From the NCBI RefSeq assembly GCF_029784155.1, contig NC_073691.1, forward strand, positions 135,900,394 through 135,964,393: a stretch of 64,000 bases of DNA. The letters are read 5' to 3'. Under the pieces are notes generated by a model. It had not been told where the DNA came from, did not search any database, and saw nothing but the letters and a program-made list of their open reading frames with translations. The first letter of the stretch is position 1. The number at the start of each line of letters is the position of its first letter. This document shows, piece after piece, positions 45,685 to 57,377 of the stretch. The DNA is from Uranotaenia lowii. Its lineage: Eukaryota; Arthropoda; Insecta; Diptera; Culicidae. Both the position numbers and the translations under genes were made by a program.

Positions 45685-46480
45685 GGGGATTTTTTTTATT
45701 ATCTGACAATTTGCGCCGAGGGTCTTCGGATTTTATCCAAAATACAAAATTTTGTTCGTTTCAGCACCATAAAAATCATGTATTTTTGCAGATTTCTAAG
45801 ACTTTTATTTTTCGAGTTAGATATCGTTTAAGTTTAAAAAAAACCTCTTTTCAAATGCCCATTAACTTTGTCTGTTATCAACGTAGGATATAAAACAACA
45901 CATCAAGACGTATTAATACTTTTCCAGCTATTCAAATAGAATTAACAAAAAAATATGTATTGATTCTGGGAATAAAATAGAGTAAATATGTTAAAAACAA
46001 CGCCCAAAAGTACACAGCAAAAATTATTTCCTGTACAATTACGCAAATGTCCCGTAACAAAATGGAGCAGGACATTTACCGTAATTTTACAGGTCGAAAA
46101 CAAATTACGTGACATTTAATTTTTAGTGTACAACTTTTTTACAGGACATTTGCTGTAATAATAAATGAATCTTCGTTAACATTTAAGGAAAACAATTTAA
46201 AATTACAGGTTTTGTTAATTACAGGTTGGTTTATTTTAAAGGTTGCAGTTTCAGTGACACGTAATAGTCAATTTTTTTCTGTGTTTTGTCTGCACCACCA
46301 AAATTTTTGAAACATATTTCATTTAAAAGTCCTATTAATTTCACAACTTTCATCTGAAGACACCAAAGTGTGCCAAAAACTCCTTCAAGAGTTATGAAAG
46401 AAACAGTGACAATAAATCTCTTTTTCAACGTCAAAACCAACAATTTTCGAACAACTGCACTCACATATAGGGACTTCTTC
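45685..46480. mobile_element. Partial copy of the 59548-62221 foldback arm
   Basis: It starts ATGGGGATTTTTTTTATTAT, continues CTGACAATTTGCGCC and later carries CTGCACCACC, ACTTTCATCTGAAGACACCA and GAGTTATGAAAGAAA, in the same order as 59550-60080. It is interrupted by the small MITE at 46013-46283. At 46520-46615 a part of the arm (GAAGACACCAAAATGAGCCA) appears again, a local duplication. No gene. Confidence 0.75.
46013..46283. mobile_element. Short MITE with CACAGCAAAAATTATTT end (copy 2)
   Basis: The ends CACAGCAAAAATTATTTCCT and ATTTTTTTCTGTG form a short TIR. Its interior repeats the CAAATGTCCCGTAAC/GGACATTTACCGTAA phrases of the copy at 4084. It splits the foldback-arm copy 45685-46480. 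Confidence 0.7.
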
Positions 46481-46949
46481 TCCTATCGTACGCATGTGCA
46501 CCGGAGGTTAAAAATCTGCAAAAAACACCATTTTATAGTTGAATTAGTTTTACAAATTTCACCAGAAGACACCAAAATGAGCCAATCACTTCTTCAAGAG
46601 TTATGGAAGAAATAAGGGCCATAATACGCAGAACATCATTTACACGAACGGTTATTCTTAAGCAAACCCTAGAAACGATTACATTAATTGATTGTTCTTG
46701 AATCTATTTAAAAAAAAAGAGAAGATAAATAACTTGTCAATAAAATAGTATCTGTGTTGAGATAAACATCTAAATTCAACTGCCAAGCGACGACTTTACA
46801 TAAGCATATATTTCTTTATGTTGTTGACTTATGTACGCATCATATAAGACTGAGTCGATTTCGGGTCATTTTTCAAATGCTCAAACCCTGGGGTCTAAAA
46901 AGCTACGTTTTGGTTCAAAATTCTTAAATGATTTTTGACAGAACTTTAA

Positions 46950-47692
46950 AGGGGCCGTCCATTAATGATATCACGCAAAATTTGGAAAAAATAGACCTCC
47001 TCTCCCCCCCCTTGTCACATATTGTCACAACTTCCGTCACCCCCCTATTTGTATTATGTCACGTTTTCACAATACCCCCCCCCCCCCCCCCCGGATAACA
47101 TTTTGAACTCTTTAGAAATTTGATTAGAAATGTATCTTTATTTTAAATTCATCAGTTTTATTCAACGAATCCATAAAAAGGGTTACCAACTATTAACAAG
47201 CATTCAATCATTGCTTAAAACACATTTCAATCATTAGTCCAAAAATTATGTTGATGACTTTCCATATAAATGACCGGGAAAGTCGAGGCAGTAGCTCAAC
47301 TATCATCAGCAACGATGTCTGACTATCATCAGCATCAGCAACGATGTCTGAGAAACCATTCAAATCTAGTTCCTCTTCTTCAATCAATTTGCAATCTAAA
47401 TCTTCTCCACAGGATAGAATAACCAAGCATCTCTGTTCACGTTTTGCCACAATTTTAGTGGGGTGGACTTTCCTGTCGCAGTGGATTTCTTATGCTCATA
47501 AAGTTTACGTAGTATAATTTCATTGAACTTAGAATAAAATGATTTGTTGATATTTTGCCTTTTTATTGTAACAATATGTGATGTCACGTTCAAGCTTACC
47601 CCCCTCCCCCCATGTCACAAATTGTCACAAAAATCGAAACCCCCTCTCCCCCCCCCCCCCCTAACGCATGACATCATTTATGGACGGCCCCT
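46950..47692. mobile_element. MITE with AGGGGCCGTCCATTAATGAT TIR
   Basis: The left end AGGGGCCGTCCATTAATGAT pairs with the right end (reverse complement AGGGGCCGTCCATAAATGAT). Inside are C-runs (16 C at about 47079, 13 C at about 47649) and TGTCACAAATTGTCACAA-type phrases. It sits in the left arm of the surrounding foldback. A short frame at 47208-47450 (minus) has no known motif. This end sequence is a common mosquito dispersed repeat (recollection, not checked). Confidence 0.82.
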
Positions 47693-48960
47693 AAGTAACG
47701 TCTACATGAGTAAATTTGAACTTTTAGGTTTGTATGGGAAAATTGAATATTTTGTACTGAAAAATCAACATCATTTTTGTTTCTTCTGTGGAACGGAATC
47801 TGCTCATAAGTTTTGTGCTAATTCATAAATTTTCTGAAGGAATTTCTCAGCTGAACAACTTTGTCGAAGACCGTAACTGTGTATCTTATTAGACAAAAAA
47901 GTTATTAGGTGTTGAAAGGGGCCATGTCTTTTGGAATTGAAAAATAATAAATTCAATTGACATCACTGCTGGGTGCCTAGCGAGATATTGCATGACTACT
48001 GCAATAGAGTTTTTTCTGAGACAGATTGTGGTAGGGTAACTTTTTGTTTTTGTTTCGAAAAATGTAAATACCAACTGGTCACTATTTTGATCTTTGATGA
48101 TAAGCACTGTTCAATGCTCTCTTTTGAAAACTTCTTTAATTAAAATCTTGAGCATACCTTCATGTCTTAACTTGTTATGAATTTACAATCAATTAAATAA
48201 AGAATTTATATTCTCCTCACCAAGGTGCAAAACCACTACAATTGCATTTCCAATTTTATTTCGTTACAATCTGGTCATTGAACATACGTAATGTTACCCT
48301 ACCACGATATGTCGAGGAAATGTAAACATGAGAAATCAGCTGTGTGTTTGACAAGTGGGGAAATGCCTTATACCTTGCAAGGCGCCAGCAGTGATGGCAA
48401 TTGAATTTCATGTTTATGAATGCCATAAGACATAGACCTGTTAAACAGCTGTAACTTTTTTGTCTAATAAGATACAAAGTTACGGTCTTCAACAAAGTTG
48501 ATCAGCGGAAAATATCCTTATGAGAATTTATAAATTGACAAAAAAATAATTCGCAGGCTTGGTTCCACAGAAAAAAAAAACAAACATGATGTTGATTTTC
48601 CAGTTTAAAATATTCGATTTTCCCATAAAAACCTAAAAGATCAAATTTATTCATGTAAACGTTTCTTAAAAAATCTGCTTAAAATCATGTACAGTGAGGG
48701 GCAAAATAAAGTGTCCAAATTATTTTTTTTCAATTTCTTTTATTTTTCTGGTTAAAATTCAACGAAAACACATCGTAATCATTTTTAAAATATTGTTTAT
48801 TATGTTCTTTTCAATTTTTGTTAATGTTGCGCTGAAAAAAAAAGAAAGTTTTTCTGATAGATAAAAAACAGTTAATATTCCAAAAAAAACAGGGGCAAAA
48901 TAAAGTGTCCAGATCGGTGCAGCTTCAAATTGATTCAAACTGAAGGCAAACAAGAACGAT

Positions 48961-49370
48961 TTAATAATGGGTATGGCCGCCTTCGGCCTTCAACACCTTC
49001 TGAAAGTGCTTCGGTATACTTTCAACAAGGTTGTGCAAGTGTTGTTGGTCGAGTTCCTCCCACGCATGCTCCAGGGCATCAAAATAAGTACTTTTATTTG
49101 TCACACCAGTCTTATCAATCAGAGCATCGAGGATGGCCCCCAGATTTTCGATGGGGTTCAAATCAGGACTTTGTGGGGGCCATCCAGGGGGTTTGATGCG
49201 GCAGGAACGAAAAAAAGGGCTTCATCAGATTGGCCGTATGCTTCGGATCGTTATTCTGCTGTAAAACGAAGCGCTCTTCGAGGCCCGTCTTGATGAGGGA
49301 TACCTCAAGGTTTTCCGGCAGGATATTGCAATATGACTCAGCTGTCATGATTCCGTCAATTTTTACCAAA
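48961..49370 (-). pseudogene. Tc1 transposase C-terminal half, minus copy
   Basis: It encodes LVKIDGIMTAESYCNILPEN, FVLQQNNDPKHTANLM, PDLNPIENLGAILDALIDKT and an end in KAEGGHTHY with the stop at 48961. A frameshift separates the PKHTA and PDLNPIE blocks. Upstream it is interrupted by the foldback MITE 49379-50156 and continues at about 50165-50225 (VWGCFSWG region). Opposed copy at 50333-50931. Confidence 0.85.
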
Positions 49371-49378
49371 TTGCTCAC

Positions 49379-50156
49379 TAGACTGCCCCAAATTTGTATG
49401 GGAAATTCAAAACCTGTGAAATGTTATGCGCTGCAGGCTAAAATTGATCCTAGGCCTAGTACAAGATCTCATGCCAAATTTGGGCCAGATCGGATAACGG
49501 GAAGGGGTCGCTCAACGAGCCTGAAGTTTGTATGGGATTTTGAGACATTTTGTTCGGGAGAAACATGAAAAACCAGTTTTTCATCAATAACTTTGGTTTC
49601 CGTCGGCCGATTTCTTTCAAAAACGGGTTTTCTTAAAGCCTAAATTATGAAAAACATTTCATCCGAAGACTGCATATCGATAAGAGTTAAGACAAAAAAG
49701 TTATTAGGCTTCCAAAATGGGTTAACTTTTTTAAGGATGGTATTCATCACAGTAAATTAGTCGGTGCGGTCGAACTTATTGACGCCTCATTAGCAGTGAT
49801 GAATACCACCGTAAAAAAAGTTAGCCCATTTTGGAAGTCCAATAACTTTTTTGTCTTAACTCTTATCGATATGCAGTCTTCGGATGAAATGTTATTCATA
49901 ATTTAGGCTTTAAGAAAACCCGTTTTTGAAAGAAATCGGCCGACGGGCATCAAAGTTATTGATGAAAAACTGGTTTTTCATGTTTCTCCCGAACAAAATG
50001 TCTCAAAATCCCATACAAACTTCAGGCTCGTTGAGCGACCCCTTCCCGTGATCCGATCTGGCCCAAATTTGGCATGAGATCTTGTACTAGGCCTAGGATC
50101 AATTTTAGCCTGCAGCGCATAACTTTTTCAAAAGTCGGGTCATTTGGGGCACTCTA
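49379..50156. mobile_element. Foldback hAT-like MITE with 8-bp target duplication
   Basis: TTGCTCAC stands on both sides (49371-49378 and 50157-50164). The ends TAGACTGCCCC and GGGGCACTCTA are inverse with one mismatch, and almost the whole 778 bp is one palindrome with a loop of about 40 bp near 49755-49795. TAGNC/TAGNG-type ends with an 8-bp duplication suggest hAT. It lies inside the Tc1 minus-strand transposase remnant. Non-coding. Confidence 0.9.
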
Positions 50157-50332
50157 TTGCTCACCCCACCCCAAGAAAAGCACCCCCACACCATCACGTT
50201 ACTTCCTCCGTTGCTCCGTGCTCGATACCAATCGAAAACGCTTACTGAAGAAGATAGTAAGTTGCTATCGAAATACCGGTATCTGAACCTTACATTTACC
50301 GTGGTTGAATTAAAAGGAATCTTTCGATTGCT

Positions 50333-50931
50333 TTGACTCAGAGGAAAACATTGTTGTGGGCCGACGAATCCAAATTTGAGCTATTCAACCGGAAGAAGCG
50401 GGATCATATGTGGCGCAAGTCGGGTGAGGAGCTCCAAGACCGCCATATCCAAGGAACAGTCAAGCACGGAGGAAGTAACGCGATGGTGTGGGGGTGCTTT
50501 TCTTGGGGTGGGGTGGTAAAAATTTGGTCAAAATTGATGGAACCATGACAGCTGAGTCATATTGCAATGTCCAGCCGGAAAACCTCGAGGTATCCCTCAT
50601 CAAGACGGGCCTCGGAGAGCGCTTCGTTTTACAGCAGAATAACGATCCGAAGCATACGGCCAATCTGATGAGGTCATTTTCCCGTTCCTGCCACACCAAA
50701 CCCCTTGAGTGGCCTTCACAAAGTCCTGATCTGAACCCCATCGAAAATCTGTGGGCCATCCTCGATGCTCTGATTGATAAGACTGGTGTGACAAATAAAA
50801 GTACTTATTTTGATGCCCTGGAGCATGCGTGGGAGGAACTCGACCAACAACACTTGCACAACCTTGTTGAAAATGTGCCGAAGCGCTTGCAGGAGGTGTT
50901 GAAGGCTGAAGGAGGCCATACCCATTATTAA
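50333..50931 (+). pseudogene. Tc1 transposase C-terminal half, plus copy
   Basis: The first frame (50333-50548) gives TLLWADESKFELFNRKKRDH (first catalytic Asp in WADES), then HGGSNAMVWGCFSWGG, and leaves frame near 50515. The second frame (to 50931) gives NLVKIDGTMTAESYCN, FVLQQNNDPKHTA (second Asp), SPDLNPIENLW (catalytic Glu) and the end KAEGGHTHY. Only 32 residues separate the second Asp and the Glu, against 34 in the usual DD34E, so two residues seem deleted. No N-terminal DNA-binding domain precedes it. Confidence 0.88.
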
Positions 50932-51887
50932 ATCGTTTTTGTTTGCCTTCAGTTTGAATTATTTGAAGCTGTACTGATCTGGACACTTTATTTTGCCCCT
51001 GTTTTTTTTTGGAATATTAACTGTTTTTTATCTATCAGAAAAACTTTCTTTTTTTTCCAGCGCAACATTAACAAAAATTGAAAAGAACATAATAAACAAT
51101 ATTTTAAAAATGATTACGATGTGTTTTCGTTGAATTTTAACCAGAAAAATAAAAGAAATTGAAAAAAAATAATTTGGACACTTTATTTTGCCCCTCACTG
51201 TATGAGTTTTGAACCAAAACGCAGCTTTTTAGATAAAAGGGTTGAAAAATTCACAAATGAAACCTAATTGATATGCTTCTATTATAAAACTAGCCTAGAT
51301 AAATGTATTTCTAAAATTAAACAAGTACTCGCAAATTGCATCTGTGGAAAACCTTAATTTCATAAAAAAAATATGCTCATACGTTCATTATCTTAGTTTT
51401 GTTTTGCTCTTTCAAGTTGAAAAGAAATTTTTCATAAATTACCAACGTTTCACTCAAGTACAACCAATTTGCAAATCTTCTAATGTGGGGAATCATGGGT
51501 CACGTAATGTTGGGTATCTTGTACATAAAATACGGGTCAGATTTTGAAACTATTCGATCATTTCCTAGTCTCTTTTTTTCCTCACCTGAATTTGCTTCAA
51601 AACTGAATGAATCATGAAATTACAGTTTCGGGTCAACTCATAAACTTTGCATGTTACTTGATAAATTTGGATTTTTTAGCACCGATTCCCTTCCATTTTT
51701 TTAAATCCTTTTTTTAAAATAGTCAGAACGTGGGGAAATAATTAATTAAAAAATTTAAAATAAATCTCTAATGATACGCTCGAAATATTTAAAACTTTGC
51801 CATTTATTTGTTTTTTCATTTGAACTTTCATTATAAAGAAGTTATTAAGTAAAGAAAAAAGTGGCCATGATACGATACTCTCCCCTA

Positions 51888-53855
51888 TAGTACTTACTGC
51901 GAATACTTCGATTTACAATGTATTTTCCACAATGTTTTAAAAATATATCGGTTATTTGGATCATAAATTTTTCTATCTTTTTTTATATTCAAATTAGTTA
52001 ATCGATAGAACCAGAATTTCTACATGTTAAAACAAGTATCCCGATTAATTTGCACTTGCCATATAAGAATGCTTTTATTGTCACACGTAGCAGAGTAATG
52101 GATATCGATCGTTCAAAAGAGACCCTCTTAAGGTAGCCATAAAATAATTGATCATTCGTGTGCCACCCATGTTACATGCCGTTGAAATCTTTGGCCCTGT
52201 GTACGATTTGCTCGTTACGGATCTTCCCCGAGCGTATGTGATCAAGCATCAATAACATTTAAAACGATTCCGACGCGCAGCTTCATACCAGTTCAATCGC
52301 GTAAACAGACCGGGTTGTTTCTGATTTATGCGACAGAAACATGACACCGACACCGGCATGAAACTTTCTGCCTGGAACCACACAGCTAAGTTTGAGAAGT
52401 TGTTGAACAGCATCACCTATAATTAAGTTGTGTCTAGCTCTCAATTTTCAGTATGTGAAATTTCAAGAACCATATTCCTGCCCAAAATGTTAGAAGTTTA
52501 ATTCATGAAGTTTTGATTAAGAAAGAACAAAATTCGTTAAAGACAACTAAAGCAGCCAACACCCTATAGATTTACAAATAATAGCCGGTGTTTAAAAGCA
52601 CCGCTCATGCAAAAGAAAATACACACAAAGCGACAAAGGAGTATTCCAGTAGCCAGATTTGAAGCAGCTGTTCATTTGGGGCTAGAAACATGAATCGTTA
52701 AAACTATCTTGAATTCTGAACATGGAACTGTTCACCGGTAAGTGTGGGAAAATAAATTCAAACAATTCAAATCAATCAAAAGCATCCGATTAATCAGTTC
52801 AATAAGCATAAAAAAACAGATATCGTTGATTGTTGGCATAGGTCAGGAGCAGTTCATTGGATTCACACGATACAATAAAACACTTGTTATGCTAAAAGAC
52901 TAATTAAAAATTGTATGTATGTTCACATATCACTAAACCGAAAAAAATCGCATAATTCTTGATAATATTGATTAATTTAGTCAAATACATAGATTCTCAG
53001 ATACACAATAATTTGAAAGCGCCAAGTTGCCAAATTTTGCCAATAATAAACAACACTTTTCAATTTATTTGGATTTTTTTTAAATTCAGCACATCATTTT
53101 AACGAGATGTCGGGTGCAGTTGATTTCATAACTCAAATTGTCTTGCATTTATTTTAACTACCTACAAACAATTGAGAATTGGATCGATCATATCATTCCT
53201 GCAGAATCATGAAAGTTGATTTAATTTTCACATTCCTGATACATTATATTACTGAAGTTGAACTACCGTTATCTAGACTCAGTCGATATTGTATCATTTT
53301 GAAAATTTCTCAAGGCCTGAAATCCAAATAGCTTAATTTTTGTTCACAACTCATTCATGATTTTTTGCACAATTGCAAAAGTAACGTTAAAATTAGTATA
53401 CCTTAACTTTAATGTTGATTGGAAAAAAGTCGTGTTCTAAAAAAACCACAACATTTTTTCTATCAAAGCTTATTTTTCGAAGTAAAAAGCATAACTTCGT
53501 TAAGCACTAGCTGTGATGCCAGTTGAATTGTTTTTTTGTTCAAATCCGAAAGACATACCCCAGTGCACAGGCTTATTATTGTTTTGATTTATTATTATTG
53601 TTTTGATTTAAAATTTACAAAAAACTGTCTTCGATAAAGTTGTTAAGTGAATAATAACTTATTTTTCAATGGCACAAACTGCGTCAGGCTCAATTCATCG
53701 GAAAAATCTTGGTGTTTTCTCAAAACATAATTTAAACTCAATTATGTATAGTGAGCCTACTTGGTTGAATAATTCTACTGAATCAAAGCAATCGAATGAT
53801 TCCCTCGGTTTAATTAAATTGTTTCAATTGCTTTGATCCAGCATAAATTTAAATT
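51888..53855. other. Long stretch without a supported gene
   Basis: Unique-looking at 52080-52460, where GC is a little higher (for example ATGACACCGACACCGGCATG). At 53275-53780 a diverged relative of the GACTGAGTCG foldback arm appears (GACTCAGTCGATATTG, CTTCGATAAAGTTGTTAAGT). No ORF of note. Confidence 0.35.
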
Positions 53856-54357
53856 TAGGGGAGATGAGGGCATAACGAGCACCCAGGGCATAATGAGCAC
53901 TCCATTTTTCTACATAAGTACGTATTTTCTTAAACAAATTTTCATAAGGATCTGTTTCGTACTACCCATAGTATTAATTTTTCACCAAATAAGAAATATA
54001 TTTTTCATCTTTACAGAAATATTAAATAATAACCAGCTAGGTTCTCAAGTGACGAAAATATTATAATTTTTGAGCACCACCAAATAAGCTTTTATGACCT
54101 TTAAATCATCTTGATCTGAAATGTACGTACTGCAACATGATCTACACATTGTTTCTCAATTTTCAACATCATAATTTTTTTGATTTTTCACTTTAATCAA
54201 TTTTAAAACGCTTTTTATTTTAATTTATTCACTGGAGGCGAACAGAGCACTATCAATGAAGGCATGATGAGCATTTTCTGCCGGGGAATCTAGCAGCCAA
54301 TTCAATTCGATGAAGTCAACTGAATAATAGAGCTATAGCTTGGCTTGTTTCGTCTGT

Positions 54358-54426
54358 CGATTTGGCCTATTGGTAAGGTGTCGGAGAGGTAATCAGTAGA
54401 CTCGAGTTCGATTCCTGTTCGAGGGG
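54358..54426 (+). other. tRNA-like sequence (SINE head or tRNA relic), arm 1
   Basis: TTGGCCTATTGGTAAGGTGT resembles a Pol III A box, and GAGTTCGATTCC, about 45 bp later, matches a B box. The T-arm stem and acceptor do not pair, so it is not a functional tRNA. Confidence 0.6.
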
Positions 54427-54654
54427 TTTTATTTTGCATATATCATTCAAGATTGTTTTTTTTTTATTGTTACATTATACGGCTAAAAGCATCAAGGCAT
54501 CATCCGTCAAACAAAACACCAGAAACATAATGTATGAGCATGTGTTAATTCTTTGAATTCTACCAACAGACCTAGATTATTTTTTTATTGCTTTGAATCT
54601 ACGCCTCACCGTTTAGTGCAATCATGACCATGAATGATAAATGAAAAAAAAAAA

Positions 54655-54726
54655 CACCTCCACCAGGAATCGAGCTCGAGCCTACTGATTACTTCTCCGA
54701 CATCTAACCAATAGGCCAAATCCTCA
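54655..54726 (-). other. tRNA-like sequence, arm 2 (inverted copy)
   Basis: On the minus strand it reads GATTTGGCCTATTGGTTAGA, then GTCGGAGAAGTAATCAG and GCTCGATTCCTGGTGGAGG, the counterpart of arm 1. The 3' part is better tRNA-like here, but the cloverleaf is still incomplete. Confidence 0.6.
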
Positions 54727-55066
54727 GACAATACAAGTTAAGCTGTAGCTCGATTACTCAATTGACTTCATCGAGTTGAATTCGCTACTAGATTCCCCGG
54801 CAGAAAATGCTCATTATGCCTTCATTAATGGTGCTCATACTGCCTCGGGAGGTTTCTCATTATGCCTCTACAGTGACTGGTTTTCAGCTTTCGGGAAAAT
54901 TACTTAAAATGCATTTTTATCTACTTTTTCAAGTTTCATCCAATTAGGCAATAGACTTTTTGGGTGTCTAAACACGAAACAATGATGTAATTCACATACT
55001 ACAGCTGTTCTCTATGGTTAAATTAACGATTTCCTTAAGGTGGCCATTAAGCCCTTATCTTCCCTA

Positions 55067-57377
55067 CACTCATACAAACATTAATGTAAAGATTTACTCG
55101 TGTAAACGTTACAATTAAATTTTCCAACAAAATCGTGGACGAAGCAAAACAAAGTATTTTAGACTTCAGGCCTTGAGAAACATAAAAATAATCCCAAAAC
55201 AACTCAGTATTAACGTTTTGTTTTTGTTTCGAATTCGAGGATAAACAAATCTTTGAATACACTTTACAGGCATTTTTTTAATTTTTTTAACGGCAGGTCC
55301 TGCCGGTGAGCCGTTGTATCTTTTTCGAAAAATTCATGATATTTACGGCTTATGTTCTTTCGTTCTTTGGTTCCTCATATTTCTCTAATTCTTTCCATCA
55401 CCTAAGAAAACATGCAAAAATGTTTTCAAGATCTTTGGGCGTTATATTTTTTTACAGCACTGTTTCTATTTAAGCCGTATGTGATTGAAATATTGCTATT
55501 TTCGCATTCCAGCATGCTCTAATGAAGAAAATGGAAACAAATTCACATCAATATTCTATTATGTTGTGAAACCTAAGGAAACATCACAGCAGAGTAAATT
55601 TCTTGTGTGAAATATCCTCAAATAAAATAATTCACAATCTCTCACAAGAATTATTTTAGCCAATGATAAAAATCAACAAATCGGTTTTGGAAAGTTTTGA
55701 AAACCAATGTTTCATTACACATGAAACATTTAAAGATGAGAATCATCCTTGAAGTGATAAGCCGTTTCTTACCCTTATTCAAAAAATGTCTGTTCCAATC
55801 TATCCCAACTCTTTTTAACTTTGAATGCATCTTCTAAACAAAGGCATGTCTTCAGCTTGAGCAAATTGATGTAATTTAATTAGTACCTAATTAGTAATTT
55901 AATAATCATGACGGCATCCATTAATCACGTAACGCAAAAATTTACTTCTTTTTGCATTTTTCATCCACAGCTAAATGCTGTTTTTGCAAGATTTATACAT
56001 TCATTCTTTTATCTACGGTCCACTTTGGCATCATGCACTACTTTTCAACTTCAATGGCTCCTAAACACTTAATGTCCAGAGATAATCATACCACTGGTAG
56101 GAGGACTGGGGGTAAAACGCACAAGTAAAGAAAAATCTTTAAGGAACTCGTTAAGGAAGGATGTAATCCTGTAAATTCGTCAAATTTTTGATAAAGTGTC
56201 TATTCTTCACCAGAAATATTTAAACAGGAGCTCTTAAACCAACCAAAAGCCATATATTTATTTGTGTGAAGACTCTAAAGTTATATATTGCGGTTACTGG
56301 GAAAATTTCTAATCGCGCGACGGTAGCCTTCCGTGCGGTAGGCTAGCCGGAGCAGTAAACACAGTTAAAAAATTCACTCTTACTCACTAATTTCATTGAA
56401 AAGTTAAGAAGTAAATTCTTGAATCAATCTTCAAATCATTATTTTGCAAGAGAGAACAAAACATGAAGTCATCGGAATGAAATATTATTATTCTTAGTAT
56501 TCATTGAGATTGAATTAATTACGAGCGTTAAAATCCCAGACAAAACAAAAAACAATCTACATTATTGAAAACACATTTTTCCATAGCCTGAGAATTAACG
56601 AATTTGGCATGACGAAGATTTTTGATGCGATAAATGCGTCTTTGATACTTTATATGCTGGTCGAATTCAATTATGTTGTCGTTAAAATGTAACAAATCGT
56701 ATATGAGAAGTTAAAAAAAGGAGTTGTGAACGGTGAATTATCTATTATAGGAAATAATACCATTCGCATTGCAAAAAATTGGACTGCACACTCATAACTG
56801 CGAAATTTGTGCGATCTGTCAAATCAGTATAAAATCTGACGGTTTTCTACACGCTAACCGCTATTCAGTTAAACTTTATACGGATAACTCCGACTGCAAA
56901 ACATTGCACGAAATCCAACATTCCATGAATGATCGCTACCGTGTCGTCGAACTCTAAACTTATTTAAACAACTACAGGTTTTCATTTTTTTTTTTCGTGA
57001 ATTTGTCCGTTGATTGACCCCATTGCAAACAGGTTTTTTTATTATTCATTTTTCCGTGATTTTAACCGCTGATTGACCAAGCTCAAGGCAAACACAATTT
57101 TTTGTTTTATAAACAATAGATATTCCGATAATAATATTTAGTATACATGTTTGTTTGACAACTTTTTATTAAATCATCTTTCAATGTTTTCCGCTTGTTC
57201 ATCCGATTTAATTTCGTAGAACAATGCTCATTTTTTTGTTGAATACTGTAATTTTTTTTACAGTGGTACCCTACGGGAGCCCAAATCAGCTATCGCAGAA
57301 ATAGAAAAAAAGAGTGGATCAGCAATATTGGCTGACAAAGAGAATCAACTGCCCAATTTTGTTGAGTGATCTTTATG
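55067..57377. other. Long stretch without a supported gene
   Basis: AT-rich. At 55912-55940 ACGGCATCCATTAATCACGT is a solitary TE-end-like sequence whose inverse partner type occurs at 63275-63299. The frame 56769-56957 (62 codons, with CEICAICQISIKSDGF) is cysteine-bearing, but I do not recognise it. It could be a decayed exon. Confidence 0.3.

Larger units (their letters stand above)
48692..51200. mobile_element. Tc1-type transposon with IR/DR ends, rearranged as an inverted duplication
   Basis: TA flanks both ends (48690-48691 and 51201-51202). The termini read CAGTGAGGGGCAAAATAAAG inward. A second copy of GGGGCAAAATAAAGTGTCC lies about 200 bp inside each end (48892 and 50982-51000). This gives about 230-bp inverted repeats with two direct repeats each, the IR/DR layout known from Sleeping Beauty-like Tc1 elements. 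The inverted repetition continues through the 3' half of the transposase gene on both sides. The element thus carries two opposed C-terminal halves and no intact gene. Confidence 0.9.
46851..51272. mobile_element. Foldback element with GACTGAGTCG end, carrying two further insertions
   Basis: The left arm (46851 to about 48045, minus a MITE) and the right arm (about 48295-51272, minus a Tc1) are reverse complements. Landmarks on both sides are TAAAAAGCTACGTTTTGGTT, AAAATCAACATCAT, TTTTTTGTCTAATAAGATAC, CATCACTGCTGG and GTGGTAGGGTAAC. The loop is about 250 bp. No coding capacity of its own. A single-arm copy lies at 63031-63229. Confidence 0.85.
46749..51887. mobile_element. Copy of the TAGGGGAGAGTGGGG-type MITE, split by a 4.4-kb foldback
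   Basis: 46749-46850 aligns with 57420-57525 (TATCTGTGTTGAG, GCGACGACTTTACATAAGCA, GTTGTTGACTTATG). 51273-51887 aligns with the continuation 57526-58319 (AAAACTAGCCTAGATAAATG, GGGTCAACTCATAAACTTTG, AAGAAGTTATTAAG, ending ACTCTCCCCTA at 51887). Everything between is later insertion. The left TIR is lost. Confidence 0.82.
53856..55066. mobile_element. MITE with TAGGGGAGATGAGGG TIRs and an internal tRNA-like inverted repeat
   Basis: The left end TAGGGGAGATGAGGGCATAA pairs with the right end (reverse complement TAGGGAAGATAAGGGCTTAA). The phrase GGCATAATGAGCAC and its complement recur inside (53893, 54258, 54805, 54830, 54858). A central inverted repeat (arms about 54255-54426 and 54650-54850) carries tRNA-like sequence in both arms. 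No protein. Confidence 0.78.

Noticed and set aside
47079..47094. Poly-C run as a regulatory quadruplex site
   Set aside because: The C-runs belong to a common MITE and are prone to sequencing error; nothing else supports a regulatory role.
54358..54426. Functional tRNA gene
   Set aside because: A and B boxes are present but the T stem and acceptor do not pair, so it is only tRNA-like.
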